A DNA stretch of 64,000 nucleotides, taken from Blautia_A aquisgranensis (GTDB taxonomy: Bacteria; Bacillota; Clostridia; Lachnospirales; Lachnospiraceae). The notes below the pieces were generated by a model that saw only the letters and a program-made list of their open reading frames with translations, did not search any database and was not told the DNA's origin. The position numbers and the translations under genes are program-made. The stretch is from NCBI RefSeq assembly GCF_040096615.1, contig NZ_JBBMEJ010000014.1, positions 37,592-101,591 on the forward strand, in the 5' to 3' direction. Positions 1 through 8,285 of this stretch are shown piece after piece (the stretch's first letter is position 1; each line of letters starts with the position of its first letter).

Positions 1-469
1 AAAGAATTTCACCGTAAGAAGACCAGTCAAGATCTTTAAGCAATTGTTCAGTTTGTTTGAACGCAATGTCAAAAGCCTGCTTCATTTTTTCGGAATTGCC
101 TTTTATATTGCCGGGAAGTGATTCGTAGGAAATAGATTTTATCTGATATCCATAATGCCTGGCAAGTTGAATTGAATAGTACAGCAAAGGTTTATCGACG
201 GTATATCCGATACCTGGAAAGATAACAGCCAGTTTTGGGGCAGTTTTGTCGGTACTCATAGCAAAATGGGAAGCTCTTTCATACAATAATTTTTGATGAA
301 GAGACTCCTGAAGCTCTTTTAAAGTTATTGAGATCGTGCAGGAATCAGATGGAAGATAATCATAATCTGTGATACGGCCATCTTCCATTCCGGCATACAC
401 TGTGTGAGAAGTTCCCATGAGATCTATATCTTCTTCAATATCAGAAAGTAATTCTTCGTAAGTTTTCAT
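1..469 (-). CDS. alpha/beta hydrolase-like protein, partial at the window edge
   Basis: The N-terminal 156 residues are visible and the rest lies beyond base 1. The ATG at 469-467 follows a GAAGGG ribosome binding site. After about 75 polar residues the protein reads AVIFPGIGYTVDKPLLYYS, which resembles the first strand and oxyanion loop of small alpha/beta hydrolases found in Lachnospiraceae. The catalytic serine, acid and histidine would lie outside the window, so the enzyme class is inferred from the fold signature only. It is transcribed away from the parS/parAB region. Confidence 0.55.
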   Translation of the reverse strand, partial: MKTYEELLSDIEEDIDLMGTSHTVYAGMEDGRITDYDYLPSDSCTISITLKELQESLHQKLLYERASHFAMSTDKTAPKLAVIFPGIGYTVDKPLLYYSIQLARHYGYQIKSISYESLPGNIKGNSEKMKQAFDIAFKQTEQLLKDLDWSSYGEIL

Positions 470-516
470 ATTAAAATCCCTTCTTTTTTGTTTTACTGCA
501 TCTTCTTGTGATGCTA

Positions 517-532
517 TGTTTCACGTGAAACA
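517..532. promoter_or_regulatory. parS: parS centromere site (1)
   Basis: This is the perfect 16-bp palindrome TGTTTCACGTGAAACA, identical to the Bacillus-type Spo0J/ParB binding site. It lies about 2.1 kb from a second identical copy that sits just before parA. ParB loads here and spreads, organising the origin region for segregation and condensin loading. The match is exact and is seen directly. Confidence 0.95.
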
Positions 533-575
533 TGTAAGACTGATCTGCTTTTGAAGATAATAGCAGAATAGAAAA

Positions 576-1019
576 TTACAGAGTATTCCCCAGGATGATA
601 TTGATCAAAGCCTTATTCAGCATGATCGTACGGTTCCATGGATTGATAATAACTCCCTCAATGGATGGTTCCTGCAAAGCAGACTGAAAAATCTTGTCTA
701 TGTCTGCGGTAAATGTGGACATGATCTGATTGCTTCCTTTTAATTCCTCGTCGAAACTGGTAAAAGCAGCCCACCATTGTTTACCATCTCTGGTCTGAAT
801 AGCCTGGAGATTGATTTTTCCGTCGCCTTTAGGCGGATCTACGGCAATGATCAGCTGGGCCTGCTCTTTCATTCTTCGTCTGAGCACGGTAAGAGCGTGA
901 GCGAGCATTTCTTCTGTAGCTTCTTTCTGAAGGGCTGCAATGGCAGCTTCAATCTTTTCGTTTCCCTGAAGTGCTTTGTCTAGTTGAGCTTTAGCAAGGT
1001 TTTTATTATTTGAATTCAT
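576..1019 (-). CDS. SseB family protein
   Basis: This 147-residue soluble protein starts with a lysine- and asparagine-rich helix (MNSNNKNLAKAQL). It then has an alpha/beta region with KQWWAAFTSFDEELKG and ends in EGVIINPWNRTIMLNKALI. The pattern of an aromatic 'AFTS' strand followed by 'GVIINPW' is typical of the SseB N-terminal domain, a widespread family with no settled bacterial function outside type III secretion. A GGAAAG-like ribosome binding site precedes the ATG at 1019. The gene is monocistronic, and a 1.7-kb non-coding stretch lies upstream of it. Confidence 0.75.
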   Translation of the reverse strand: MNSNNKNLAKAQLDKALQGNEKIEAAIAALQKEATEEMLAHALTVLRRRMKEQAQLIIAVDPPKGDGKINLQAIQTRDGKQWWAAFTSFDEELKGSNQIMSTFTADIDKIFQSALQEPSIEGVIINPWNRTIMLNKALINIILGNTL

Positions 1020-1201
1020 GTTTGGAAAGTTCCTTTCAAAAAGTAATTGGGTACATTATAGCATTTAAGGAAACGAAGCGGCAATAGCAAGAAATGAAAG
1101 GGGATTTTTTGAAAATTAGATATAAAAAATAAGAAAGTCCAATATATTGTACACTATAAAAACATAACTTAAAAAAGACAAAAAATAATAAGAAATATGA
1201 C

Positions 1202-1260
1202 TTATAAGTACTAATTATAGGGCTAAAACAAGAATAAAGTCCTATAAACAGTACTTATAA
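1202..1260. repeat. long inverted repeat (hairpin)
   Basis: TTATAAGTACT at 1202-1212 is mirrored by AGTACTTATAA at 1250-1260. Inside it, TTATAGG at 1215-1221 pairs with CCTATAA at 1241-1247. The two stems are separated by a 2-nt internal mismatch, leaving a 19-nt loop. There is no T-run, so it is not a standard terminator. It could be a decayed miniature inverted-repeat element or a protein-binding site. Confidence 0.6.
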
Positions 1261-1463
1261 TGGTCAAACAAACATATATTTGGATGATAAATAATGTATA
1301 AAAAAGAAACCATATGAAGGAAAATGCAGAAGAAATAAAGAAAAATATGATTTCGGATCAGACGAAAACAGGAAAATTAACTGAGTGATAGCGTTTCAAC
1401 AAAATATGACATTAACTGGAGAGCTTTAGAATATGAATTGCTACATCAAAGGTTCTGGACGTG

Positions 1464-1506
1464 ATTTGTAAGTCTGCGAGCATCTTTCTTGTGCTTCATG
1501 CCCTGA
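1464..1506 (-). pseudogene. remnant A of an unidentified gene
   Basis: Read on the minus strand, this 43-bp piece matches 2409-2451 on the plus strand at about 84 percent. Both pieces encode a basic peptide of the type MKxKKxARRLxN. No surrounding reading frame is intact. The parent gene is not recognised; a transposase tail or a small basic protein are possibilities. Confidence 0.4.
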
Positions 1507-2408
1507 GCTTCTTTGCTTTGACGCATTAATTTATTGAATCGAAATAATACATGTTTGCGAGTTTACGAATCCCTTTTTGGACTTTACACCCGGAAATTTC
1601 GTAGATCTGTCCCTTTGGTTAATCGATTTTTTGAATTGCTATAAGAAATTCTTACGATTCCAGTAATAAGCAGAACCTGATAATCAGGAAAATAAGGCTG
1701 CCCGTGAGAAAATCAGGCAGAAAAAGCAGAAAAATTTCTGGACAACCAGAGAAATAAATAAAAAGGACAGTTACTGGCTGGCAAAAATATGGAGAACTTA
1801 AAAAGAGAGAACAATGTTGGCGATAATGATGCAAATGATTTTTAAAAGCTTTGAGAACGGATTTTACAACATAAAGTTAAAATGCTTAAAAAGAGGTATA
1901 TTTTATAGAATAATACTATAAAACCAACATATTTTAATATTTATTATTTCGTAATATTATATCAAAAATACAGTGATACGTAAATACGTATTAAGAAAAT
2001 GCGAAAAATATAAACTGTGTTTCATTTTATTATATGCCAAAAATCGGATTTATATTCCGAAAAGTGGACGGAAAATCATCTGAAACATTTCCTATCTTCC
2101 TGTTCAATTTGACGGATTTTGATGCAGATATGCACGATATTGAGGGGAATAGGTGTTGTTTATCAAAGGGTAGCCAATTAACCTGATCCGTGGGGCTCTG
2201 ATACCTGATATGTTGATACACACAGTTGGACAATGGCAGATATGGGCAGACATTATTTGTCAACTATATATTAAGAAGAGTTCAGAAACTTTATGTATGT
2301 TCTTACCATTCCGTGAAACTATGGTATCAGGTCCAGGGAATCGGAATACAGGAATTGATATATAGAAATAAAAAAATCACTGTATTGGCTGTATCGAAGG
2401 AAAAAAAC

Positions 2409-2466
2409 TCAGAGTATGAAACTCAAGAAAGCTGCTCGCAGACTTGCAAATGCATATCGAGAACAT
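2409..2466 (+). pseudogene. remnant B of the same unidentified gene
   Basis: The frame reads MKLKKAARRLANAYREHLAQ and then a stop. It is the opposite-orientation relative of the piece at 1464-1506. It extends further and shows the likely C-terminus of the lost protein. There is no ribosome binding site or start region of its own. Confidence 0.4.
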
Positions 2467-2661
2467 TTGGCACAGTAATTCATGTGTTGAGAGTCTGGAC
2501 TTGATGTAATAATTTCCCGGAGTGCAATAGATACTCATAGAAAGAAATTATCTTCTGGCAGATACCTGGTGGTTGTTTAAGCAGTGTAGAGTATCTGATT
2601 AAAAGAAATCACTTTGGGTATACTACACAATAAATGAAATGATTCAAAAGCCAATTTCTAT

Positions 2662-2677
2662 TGTTTCACGTGAAACA
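2662..2677. promoter_or_regulatory. parS: parS centromere site (2), just upstream of the parA promoter
   Basis: This is a second perfect TGTTTCACGTGAAACA. It ends 25 bp before an extended -10 box (TGTTATAAT, 2703-2711) of the parAB operon. ParB bound here would sit at the -35 position, so besides segregation the site may let ParB/Soj autoregulate the operon. The regulation is inferred from position; the site itself is exact. Confidence 0.95.
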
Positions 2678-2702
2678 TTATGTGGCGGTTTAAAAATAAA
2701 AG

Positions 2703-2711
2703 TGTTATAAT
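2703..2711 (+). promoter_or_regulatory. extended -10 promoter of parAB
   Basis: TGTTATAAT has the TGn extension plus a perfect -10 TATAAT. It lies about 50 bp upstream of parA and shows no good -35 box. The adjacent parS occupies the place of the -35 region. Confidence 0.55.
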
Positions 2712-2760
2712 GGTGTCCAATGAGTAAAAATCCCTTAAAAACAACAAAAGGAGGGGTAAA

Positions 2761-3528
2761 ATGGGAAGAATCATTGCAGTTGCCAATCAGAAAGGCGGGG
2801 TTGGAAAATCAACAACAGCGATCAATCTGTCGGCCTGCCTTGCTGAAAAGGGGAAAAAGGTTCTTGCTATCGACATTGATCCGCAGGGAAATACCACCAG
2901 CGGACTTGGCGCAGATAAGAACGCATTGGAAAATACCCTTTATGAGCTGCTGCTTGGAGAAGCAGAAATCAAAGACACCATTATAAAAAATATCGTAGAT
3001 AATGTTGATCTGATACCGTCCAATATGAACCTTTCAGGTGCAGAGATTGAGCTGGTTGAGCTTGAGGATAAAGAATTTATTCTGAAAAAGATCACAGATA
3101 AGCTGCGTAGGAAGTATGATTACATAATCATGGATTGTCCGCCATCACTGAGTATGCTGACGATCAATGCGCTGACAGCAGCTACATCCGTTCTGGTGCC
3201 GATTCAGTGTGAGTATTACGCACTGGAGGGTCTGTCACAGCTGATACATACGATCGAACTGGTAAGAGACCGACTGAATAAACGTCTGAAGATCGAGGGC
3301 GTGGTCTTTACCATGTATGATGCCAGAACAAATCTGTCACTCCAGGTTGTAGAAAATGTAAAAGAAAACCTGGATCAGAATATATACAAAACCATCATTC
3401 CGAGAAATGTACGTCTTGCAGAAGCACCAAGCTATGGAAAACCCATCAATCTGTATGACTCAAGATCCACAGGAGCTGAAAGTTACAGACTCCTGGCTGA
3501 AGAAGTTATTAACAGGGAGGGTGAATAA
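2761..3528 (+). CDS. parA: chromosome partitioning ATPase ParA/Soj
   Basis: This 255-residue deviant-Walker ATPase works with ParB on parS in origin segregation and replication control. The N-terminus NQKGGVGKSTTAINLSA is the deviant Walker A box, DIDPQGNTTSGLG follows, and IIMDCPPSLSMLT is the Walker B region. The length is normal for Soj. The start at 2761 has a strong AAAGGAGGGG site. The stop overlaps the parB start by one base (TAATG), indicating translational coupling. The protein is full length with no missing catalytic residue. Confidence 0.95.
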   Translation: MGRIIAVANQKGGVGKSTTAINLSACLAEKGKKVLAIDIDPQGNTTSGLGADKNALENTLYELLLGEAEIKDTIIKNIVDNVDLIPSNMNLSGAEIELVELEDKEFILKKITDKLRRKYDYIIMDCPPSLSMLTINALTAATSVLVPIQCEYYALEGLSQLIHTIELVRDRLNKRLKIEGVVFTMYDARTNLSLQVVENVKENLDQNIYKTIIPRNVRLAEAPSYGKPINLYDSRSTGAESYRLLAEEVINREGE

Positions 3529-4457
3529 TGGCTGCAAGAAAAACAGGAGGTCTCGGCAGAGGCCTGGATGCACTGATCCCGAATAAAGCCGGAGGGTCGG
3601 CGAAAGAAACACCCCCAAAAACAAGATCCACAGTAAAAAGAGAAAAAACAGTTTCTGAGAAGAAACCGGCTGCGGAGCGCCTTGTAAAAATTTCCAGTGT
3701 AGAGCCGAATCGGAATCAGCCGAGAAAGCATTTTGACGAGGATGCACTGATGGAACTTTCTGAGTCCATTAAACAATATGGAGTTCTTCAGCCTTTACTT
3801 GTATCAGATAAGAAAGATTATTTCGAGATCATAGCAGGGGAACGTCGCTGGAGAGCTGCTAAGATGGCAGGCCTGAAAGAAGTTCCGGTTGTTGTAAAAG
3901 AATTTACAGATCAGGAGATCGTGGAGATTTCTCTGATTGAGAATATTCAGCGGGAAGACCTGAATCCGATAGAAGAAGCGATGGCTTATAAGCGCCTGAT
4001 GGAAGAATTTCATCTGAAGCAGGACGAGATCGCAGACAGAGTAGCTAAGAGCAGAACTGCCGTTACCAACTCCATGAGACTTCTGAAGCTTACAGCAAAG
4101 GTGCAGGAGATGGTGATCGCAGATATGATCTCAGCCGGTCATGCAAGAGCACTTCTCGGAATATCGGATGAAGCACTTCAGGAAAGTACGGCCATGAAAG
4201 TTTTTGACGAAAAGCTCAGTGTCCGTGAGACAGAAAAGCTTGTAAAAAATCTGGTTTCTCCTGCGAAAAAAGCAAAAACAGAGAGAAATACCGCAGAAGA
4301 TGCTATTTATGAGAGCCTGGAAGAAAAAATGAAAGGCATCATGGGAACAAAGGTATCTATTCAGCGTAAGAAAAACAACAAAGGCAAAATTGAAATTGAA
4401 TATTATTCCAGAGATGAACTGGAGAGGATCATTGATCTGTTCGAATCTATCAGATAG
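3528..4457 (+). CDS. parB: chromosome partitioning protein ParB/Spo0J
   Basis: This 309-residue CTP-dependent clamp binds parS. A basic N-terminal tail (GGLGRGLDALIP) would contact ParA. The ParB/sulfiredoxin-like domain follows, with the CTP-binding GERRWRAAKMAG motif and ENIQREDLNPIEEA. A helix-turn-helix (KQDEIADRVAKSRTAVTNSMRLL) and a C-terminal dimerisation region complete it. The two parS sites at 517 and 2662 match the recognition sequence expected for this HTH. It is coupled to parA by overlapping stop and start codons. Confidence 0.95.
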   Translation: MAARKTGGLGRGLDALIPNKAGGSAKETPPKTRSTVKREKTVSEKKPAAERLVKISSVEPNRNQPRKHFDEDALMELSESIKQYGVLQPLLVSDKKDYFEIIAGERRWRAAKMAGLKEVPVVVKEFTDQEIVEISLIENIQREDLNPIEEAMAYKRLMEEFHLKQDEIADRVAKSRTAVTNSMRLLKLTAKVQEMVIADMISAGHARALLGISDEALQESTAMKVFDEKLSVRETEKLVKNLVSPAKKAKTERNTAEDAIYESLEEKMKGIMGTKVSIQRKKNNKGKIEIEYYSRDELERIIDLFESIR

Positions 4458-4465
4458 GAGGCAGA

Positions 4466-4987
4466 ATGAGCGGGATTTTTGAAAGCATAGGAATTGATTC
4501 CGGGATTGTGATCATCATTTTGCTTATCCTCACCATCATTCTTCTGTTCAATGTGGTGAGCAGCAATATGCGTCTGAGCCGTCTGGAACGGAAATATAAG
4601 CTGTTTATGCGAGGCGGGGATGCACAGTCACTGGAAAAAGTATTTGTAAGAAAATTTGCACAGATTGATCGTCTGTATGAAGCAAAGGAAGACCACGATC
4701 ACGACATCAGCTTTATTAAGAAGAATCTGAATGTAATGTTCAGCAAATACGGTGTTGAAAAATACGATGCTTTTGATGATGTTGGAGGAAAACTCAGTTT
4801 TGCACTGGCACTTCTGGACAAAAACAACACAGGACTGATCCTGAATGCGGTTCACAGCCGTGATAACTGTTTCCTTTATTTAAAGGAGATTGTAAAGGGA
4901 GAATCTTATGTTGTGCTCAGTCAGGAAGAGGTAGAGGCATTAAGAAAGGCTGTAAATTTCGGACTTGGTGAGATTGAGAAAGAATAA
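4466..4987 (+). CDS. DUF4446 family membrane-anchored protein
   Basis: This 173-residue protein has one N-terminal membrane segment (about residues 13-32, VIIILLILTIILLFNVV), a coiled-coil-like stretch and a compact C-terminal domain (GKLSFALALLDKNNTGLILNAVHSRDNCFLYLKEI). The order parA-parB-DUF4446 is common in Clostridia, which suggests a link to origin or cell-pole organisation, but the function is unknown. It follows parB by 8 bp with a GGAGG site, so it belongs to the same operon. Confidence 0.85.
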   Translation: MSGIFESIGIDSGIVIIILLILTIILLFNVVSSNMRLSRLERKYKLFMRGGDAQSLEKVFVRKFAQIDRLYEAKEDHDHDISFIKKNLNVMFSKYGVEKYDAFDDVGGKLSFALALLDKNNTGLILNAVHSRDNCFLYLKEIVKGESYVVLSQEEVEALRKAVNFGLGEIEKE

Positions 4988-5069
4988 GCTGCAGACAGAT
5001 ATAAGTGAAAAGCAGCTGGAGATCCAACAGCAGAAAATATAAGAATATTTATAATACAGGAGGAATATC

Positions 5070-6365
5070 ATGTTAGACATTAAGTTTGTGAGAGAGAATC
5101 CGGAGGTTGTAAAACAGAACATCCGCAACAAATTCCAGGACAGCAAGCTGGAGCTTGTTGACAAGGTTCTTGAACTTGATAAAGAGAACAGAGAGATCAA
5201 GCAGGAGGTTGAGGCTCTCCGTGCAGAGAGAAATAAGATTTCCAAACAGATCGGTGCTCTTATGGGCCAGGGAAAAAGAGAAGAGGCTGAAGAGGTTAAG
5301 AAGCAGGTTGCTGCATCCGGAAGCCGTATTGAGGAGCTTTCCCAGAGAGAGAAAGAGGTTGAGGAAGAGCTTCTGAAAGATATGATGGTAATTCCGAACA
5401 TCATCGATCCTTCTGTACCGATCGGTAAAGATGACAGTCAGAACGTAGAGATCGAGAAATTCGGTGAGCCGGTAGTTCCGGACTTCGAAGTTCCGTATCA
5501 CACAGATATCATGGAGAGCTTTGATGGAATCGACCTTGATAGCGCAAGACGTGTTGCTGGTAACGGATTCTATTATCTGATGGGAGATATCGCACGTCTT
5601 CATTCCGCAGTTATCTCTTATGCAAGAGATTTTATGATCAACAGAGGATTTACTTACTGTGTACCGCCTTTCATGATCAGAAGCAACGTTGTTACAGGTG
5701 TTATGAGCTTTGCTGAGATGGATGCAATGATGTACAAGATCGAGGGTGAGGATCTTTACCTGATCGGTACAAGTGAGCATTCCATGATCGGTAAATTTAT
5801 TGATCAGATCATTCCGGAGGAAGAGCTTCCTAAGACTCTTACAAGCTATTCTCCATGTTTCCGTAAGGAAAAAGGTGCTCACGGACTTGAGGAGAGAGGC
5901 GTTTACCGTATCCATCAGTTCGAGAAACAGGAGATGATCGTTGTCTGCAAACCGGAAGAGAGCAAGATGTGGTTTGACAAACTGTGGCAGAACACAGTAG
6001 ACCTGTTCCGTTCTCTTGATATTCCGGTTCGTACACTTGAGTGCTGCTCCGGTGACCTTGCTGACCTAAAAGTAAAATCTCTCGATGTTGAGGCATGGTC
6101 CCCACGTCAGAAGAAGTACTTCGAGGTAGGAAGCTGCTCCAACCTTGGTGATGCACAGGCACGTCGTCTGAAGATCCGTGTAAACGGCAAAGATGGTAAG
6201 AAATATCTTGCACATACATTAAATAACACTGTAGTAGCACCTCCGAGAATGCTCATTGCTTTCCTGGAGAATAACCTGAATGCAGACGGTTCTGTAAGCA
6301 TTCCGAAAGCTCTGCAGCCATACATGGGTGGCATGACAAAGATTGAGAAAAAGACTCGCGCGTAA
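5070..6365 (+). CDS. serS: seryl-tRNA synthetase
   Basis: This 431-residue class II synthetase charges tRNA-Ser. Residues 1-105 form the antiparallel coiled-coil arm. The catalytic core has motif 2 as CFRKEKGAHGLEERGVYRIHQF near residue 262, EVGSCSNLGDAQARR, and motif 3 as NTVVAPPRMLIAFLENN. Where many bacterial enzymes have TAE, this one has GTSEHSMIGKF, and motif 2 has KG rather than the more common AG. It therefore belongs to a divergent SerRS branch, but all catalytic arginines expected in motifs 2 and 3 are present. An AGGAGG site precedes the ATG. Confidence 0.93.
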   Translation: MLDIKFVRENPEVVKQNIRNKFQDSKLELVDKVLELDKENREIKQEVEALRAERNKISKQIGALMGQGKREEAEEVKKQVAASGSRIEELSQREKEVEEELLKDMMVIPNIIDPSVPIGKDDSQNVEIEKFGEPVVPDFEVPYHTDIMESFDGIDLDSARRVAGNGFYYLMGDIARLHSAVISYARDFMINRGFTYCVPPFMIRSNVVTGVMSFAEMDAMMYKIEGEDLYLIGTSEHSMIGKFIDQIIPEEELPKTLTSYSPCFRKEKGAHGLEERGVYRIHQFEKQEMIVVCKPEESKMWFDKLWQNTVDLFRSLDIPVRTLECCSGDLADLKVKSLDVEAWSPRQKKYFEVGSCSNLGDAQARRLKIRVNGKDGKKYLAHTLNNTVVAPPRMLIAFLENNLNADGSVSIPKALQPYMGGMTKIEKKTRA

Positions 6366-6398
6366 TCAATACGCAGACTTTTTCAGGGAGGTGTTCTT

Positions 6399-7283
6399 GT
6401 GCACAATTATTTAAAAGCCGTTGGTTTTTCACAGATTACCAAAAGAAACGAAATAAAAGAAATTATCAAAGATGTGATCGAGACCTATGATGAAAAGGTT
6501 TGCGTGGAAAATCATCCGGAAGGTGTTTTTGTACAGTTTTCCAAGAATTACGGATGTGATTGCGGAATCAGCGTTTGCGGTCAGTATGATGAGAACGGTG
6601 AATTTCACGTGGAATATTACTTCCCGTTTTTCAGGGGAACAGGAATCACATCCAGGGAAAAAGTAACGGTTGAGCGTCATACAGAAAAAGAATCTTATGC
6701 AGGTGCGTGTGATGATCTTCGAATTGGTGTGACATTGATCTTTTATCTGTTGAACCCAGCAGAATATATGCAGGAAAAAAGTAAAGGCCTTAAGGATCCT
6801 GGTACCGGACCTCTGACGATTTCCGGCCTGGCTTCCGAAGGAAAGATCCTTTTCCCGGTGCAGAAGGATAAAGAGGCTGTAAAGGTAGAGAGAGAGCTTT
6901 CCAAAAACAGAGCCAATCTTATCGCAGCAGCGAGAGAAGGCGATGAAGAGGCAATGGAGAGTCTTACAATGGAAGATATGGATACGTATTCCATGATTTC
7001 ACAGAGAATCGTTACAGATGATATTCTTACGATCGTAGACTCTTATTTCATGCCGTATGGAATCGAATGTGATCAGTATAATGTACTTGGCGAGATTCAG
7101 GATGTTATGAAATTTAAGAATATTCTGACCGGTGAAGAAATCTGCCAGATGACGATCGAGAGCAATGATATGCAGTTTGATGTCTGCATCAACAGTAAAG
7201 ATCTTCTTGGAGAACCGGCAGTTGGACGTCGTTTTAAGGGAACGATCTGGTTGCAGGGACAGTTGCATGTTACCGGCTGTTAA
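6399..7283 (+). CDS. DUF3881 family protein
   Basis: This 294-residue soluble protein begins at GTG (6399) with a CAGGGAGGTG site. It starts HNYLKAVGFSQITKR and contains DCGISVCGQYDENGEFHVEYYFPFF and a C-terminal GRRFKGTIWLQGQL strand region. The family is nearly confined to Lachnospiraceae and relatives and has no known role. It lies 34 bp after serS and is probably cotranscribed. No membrane segment or catalytic motif is visible. Confidence 0.85.
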   Translation: MHNYLKAVGFSQITKRNEIKEIIKDVIETYDEKVCVENHPEGVFVQFSKNYGCDCGISVCGQYDENGEFHVEYYFPFFRGTGITSREKVTVERHTEKESYAGACDDLRIGVTLIFYLLNPAEYMQEKSKGLKDPGTGPLTISGLASEGKILFPVQKDKEAVKVERELSKNRANLIAAAREGDEEAMESLTMEDMDTYSMISQRIVTDDILTIVDSYFMPYGIECDQYNVLGEIQDVMKFKNILTGEEICQMTIESNDMQFDVCINSKDLLGEPAVGRRFKGTIWLQGQLHVTGC

Positions 7284-7335
7284 GTAAAGGCTTCAGAATT
7301 AATTCTTGTAATTTCAAAATAAATATAGTAGAATA

Positions 7336-7383
7336 ATGGTTGTGAAAACTTTCCGGAAACACTTCGGAAGCGTTCACAACCAT
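7336..7383. other. hairpin upstream of the tRNA genes
   Basis: ATGGTTGTGAA (7336-7346) pairs with TTCACAACCAT (7373-7383), and an inner CTTTCCG/CGGAAG pair lies inside. No T-run follows. It may be a processing signal or a weak terminator between the DUF3881 gene and the tRNA region. Confidence 0.4.
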
Positions 7384-7387
7384 ATAT

Positions 7388-7460
7388 GTCGTCATAGCTC
7401 AGCTGGATAGAGCACTCGCCTCCTAAGCGGCAGATTGTTCGATTCCTTCGAGCAGTGAAA
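7388..7460 (+). pseudogene. degenerate tRNA-Arg(CCT)-like sequence
   Basis: The 5' two thirds (TAGCTCAGCTGGATAGAGCA and the loop CTCCTAA with G after it) copy the intact tRNA-Arg 93 bp downstream. The 3' third differs, and the acceptor strands (GTCGTCA and AGTGAAA) cannot pair. The sequence switches right after the anticodon-loop core CTCCTAAGC (7420-7428). That is what recombination by an anticodon-loop integrase would leave. It is unlikely to be a functional tRNA. Confidence 0.6.
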
Positions 7461-7480
7461 ATTGCATAAATCTTAAAAAT

Positions 7481-7557
7481 GTCTCAGTAGCTCAGCTGGA
7501 TAGAGCACACGCCTCCTAAGCGTGGGGTCGGAGGTTCAAATCCTCTCTGGGACGCCA
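7481..7557 (+). tRNA. tRNA-Arg (anticodon CCT)
   Basis: The cloverleaf is complete: acceptor GTCTCAG/CTGGGAC, D-arm GCTC..GAGC, anticodon stem CACGC/GCGTG around loop CTCCTAA (anticodon CCT, reads AGG), T-arm GGAGG TTCAAAT CCTCT, discriminator G and encoded CCA. The anticodon-loop sequence CTCCTAAGC at 7513-7521 recurs at 57912, where a related integrase points at it. This makes the gene the probable attachment site of the island. Confidence 0.95.
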
Positions 7558-7565
7558 GAAAGCAC

Positions 7566-7603
7566 CGCTGCAAGCCTTTTTTCGGGGTTTGCAGCGTTTT
7601 TTT
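7566..7603 (+). terminator. terminator after tRNA-Arg
   Basis: CGCTGCAAGCC pairs with GGTTTGCAGCG over 11 bp with one wobble, followed by seven T residues. This is a strong intrinsic terminator directly after the tRNA CCA end. Confidence 0.9.
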
Positions 7604-7613
7604 GTTCCTCCTT

Positions 7614-7650
7614 CTCCCGGTAATTTCACTTCCGTTACCGGGAGATTTTT
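7614..7650 (+). terminator. second terminator after tRNA-Arg
   Basis: CTCCCGGTAA pairs perfectly with TTACCGGGAG, followed by ATTTTTAT. It backs up the preceding terminator and separates the tRNA from the integrase remnant beyond. Confidence 0.75.
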
Positions 7651-7744
7651 ATGCGCCGCATGATGTATATTTGCTAATTGGACTTGAACGTTTTTCAGAA
7701 ATTTGCTAAGAAAATTCTGCGTTTTGCTAATTCGATTTTTCGGA

Positions 7745-8285
7745 TCACTTTGCCGGGGCTTGCGCTGCTATCAGGGCTGCGAGCGCACTTGCCAGCTCCG
7801 GCGACTTTTGAAGCTGCTCCACAAGGCTTTCAAGGTCCAGGGTCGCAGGCTCCGATTTTGCCGGTTCCTCCGGCGGACGGACATTGCGGAGATCAGGCTT
7901 GGCATAGAAGGCAGTCTCGAATTTCTGAGCATTGACCTTTCTATCCTCGTCCAGAATGTGAGCATAGATACTGGTTATCATGTCAATCTCGGCATGGCCT
8001 GTATCGCCCTGGGTGGCTTTCAGATCGCCGTGGTTCAGTTTCAGCTTGTAGGTGGTACTGGAATGACGGAGAGAATGAAAGACCACCTTCGGCAGCCCTG
8101 CGTCCTCACGGAGCTTTGCAAACTCTTTGAGGATGATCCGATCCTCGCAGGGCCGTCCATTGGGAAGTGCCACCACCAGATCGAAGTCCTGATACTCGTC
8201 GCCAAGGAAGCCTTTCAGCTCGTCCTGGGACTTCTTCCATTCCCGCAGAATGTAAGCCAGTGTTTTTGGTAGCCACACCTTACGG
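7745..8285 (-). pseudogene. tyrosine integrase, C-terminal half only
   Basis: About 180 residues of a phage-type integrase catalytic domain remain: VFHSLRHSSTTYKLKLNHGD, GDTGHAEIDM, YAHILDEDRK, giving the R-H-x-x-R/GH/Y pattern. The N-terminal half and catalytic Arg I are gone. At 8286 the frame runs into unrelated repeat DNA. It resembles the intact integrase at 56104 in the same region (VFHSFRHMSVTYKLKLNGGD). Its GC content is clearly higher than its neighbours. Its 3' end points at tRNA-Arg about 190 bp away, as expected for an integrase next to its attachment site. Confidence 0.85.

Larger units (their letters stand above)
1020..2661. other. long non-coding stretch with gene remnants between the parS sites
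   Basis: About 1.6 kb of AT-rich DNA has no convincing gene. Open frames are short and lack ribosome binding sites. It contains a long inverted repeat at 1202-1260 and two related scraps in opposite orientation (1464-1506 and 2409-2451). The stretch 2040-2350 also looks like decayed coding sequence, but I could not identify it. The location between two parS sites suggests debris from insertions near the origin. Confidence 0.6.

Noticed and set aside
2720..2986. 88-codon frame overlapping the start of parA
   Set aside because: It is in another frame over the parA Walker A region; the parA ribosome binding site and motifs leave no doubt.
5073..5915. 280-codon open frame on the minus strand
   Set aside because: It is the antisense of serS; the plus-strand protein has all synthetase motifs and the minus frame has no domain or ribosome binding site.
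7703..8272. 189-codon open frame on the plus strand
   Set aside because: It is the shadow of the GC-rich integrase fragment on the minus strand, whose HxLRH and GH-Y motifs are clear.
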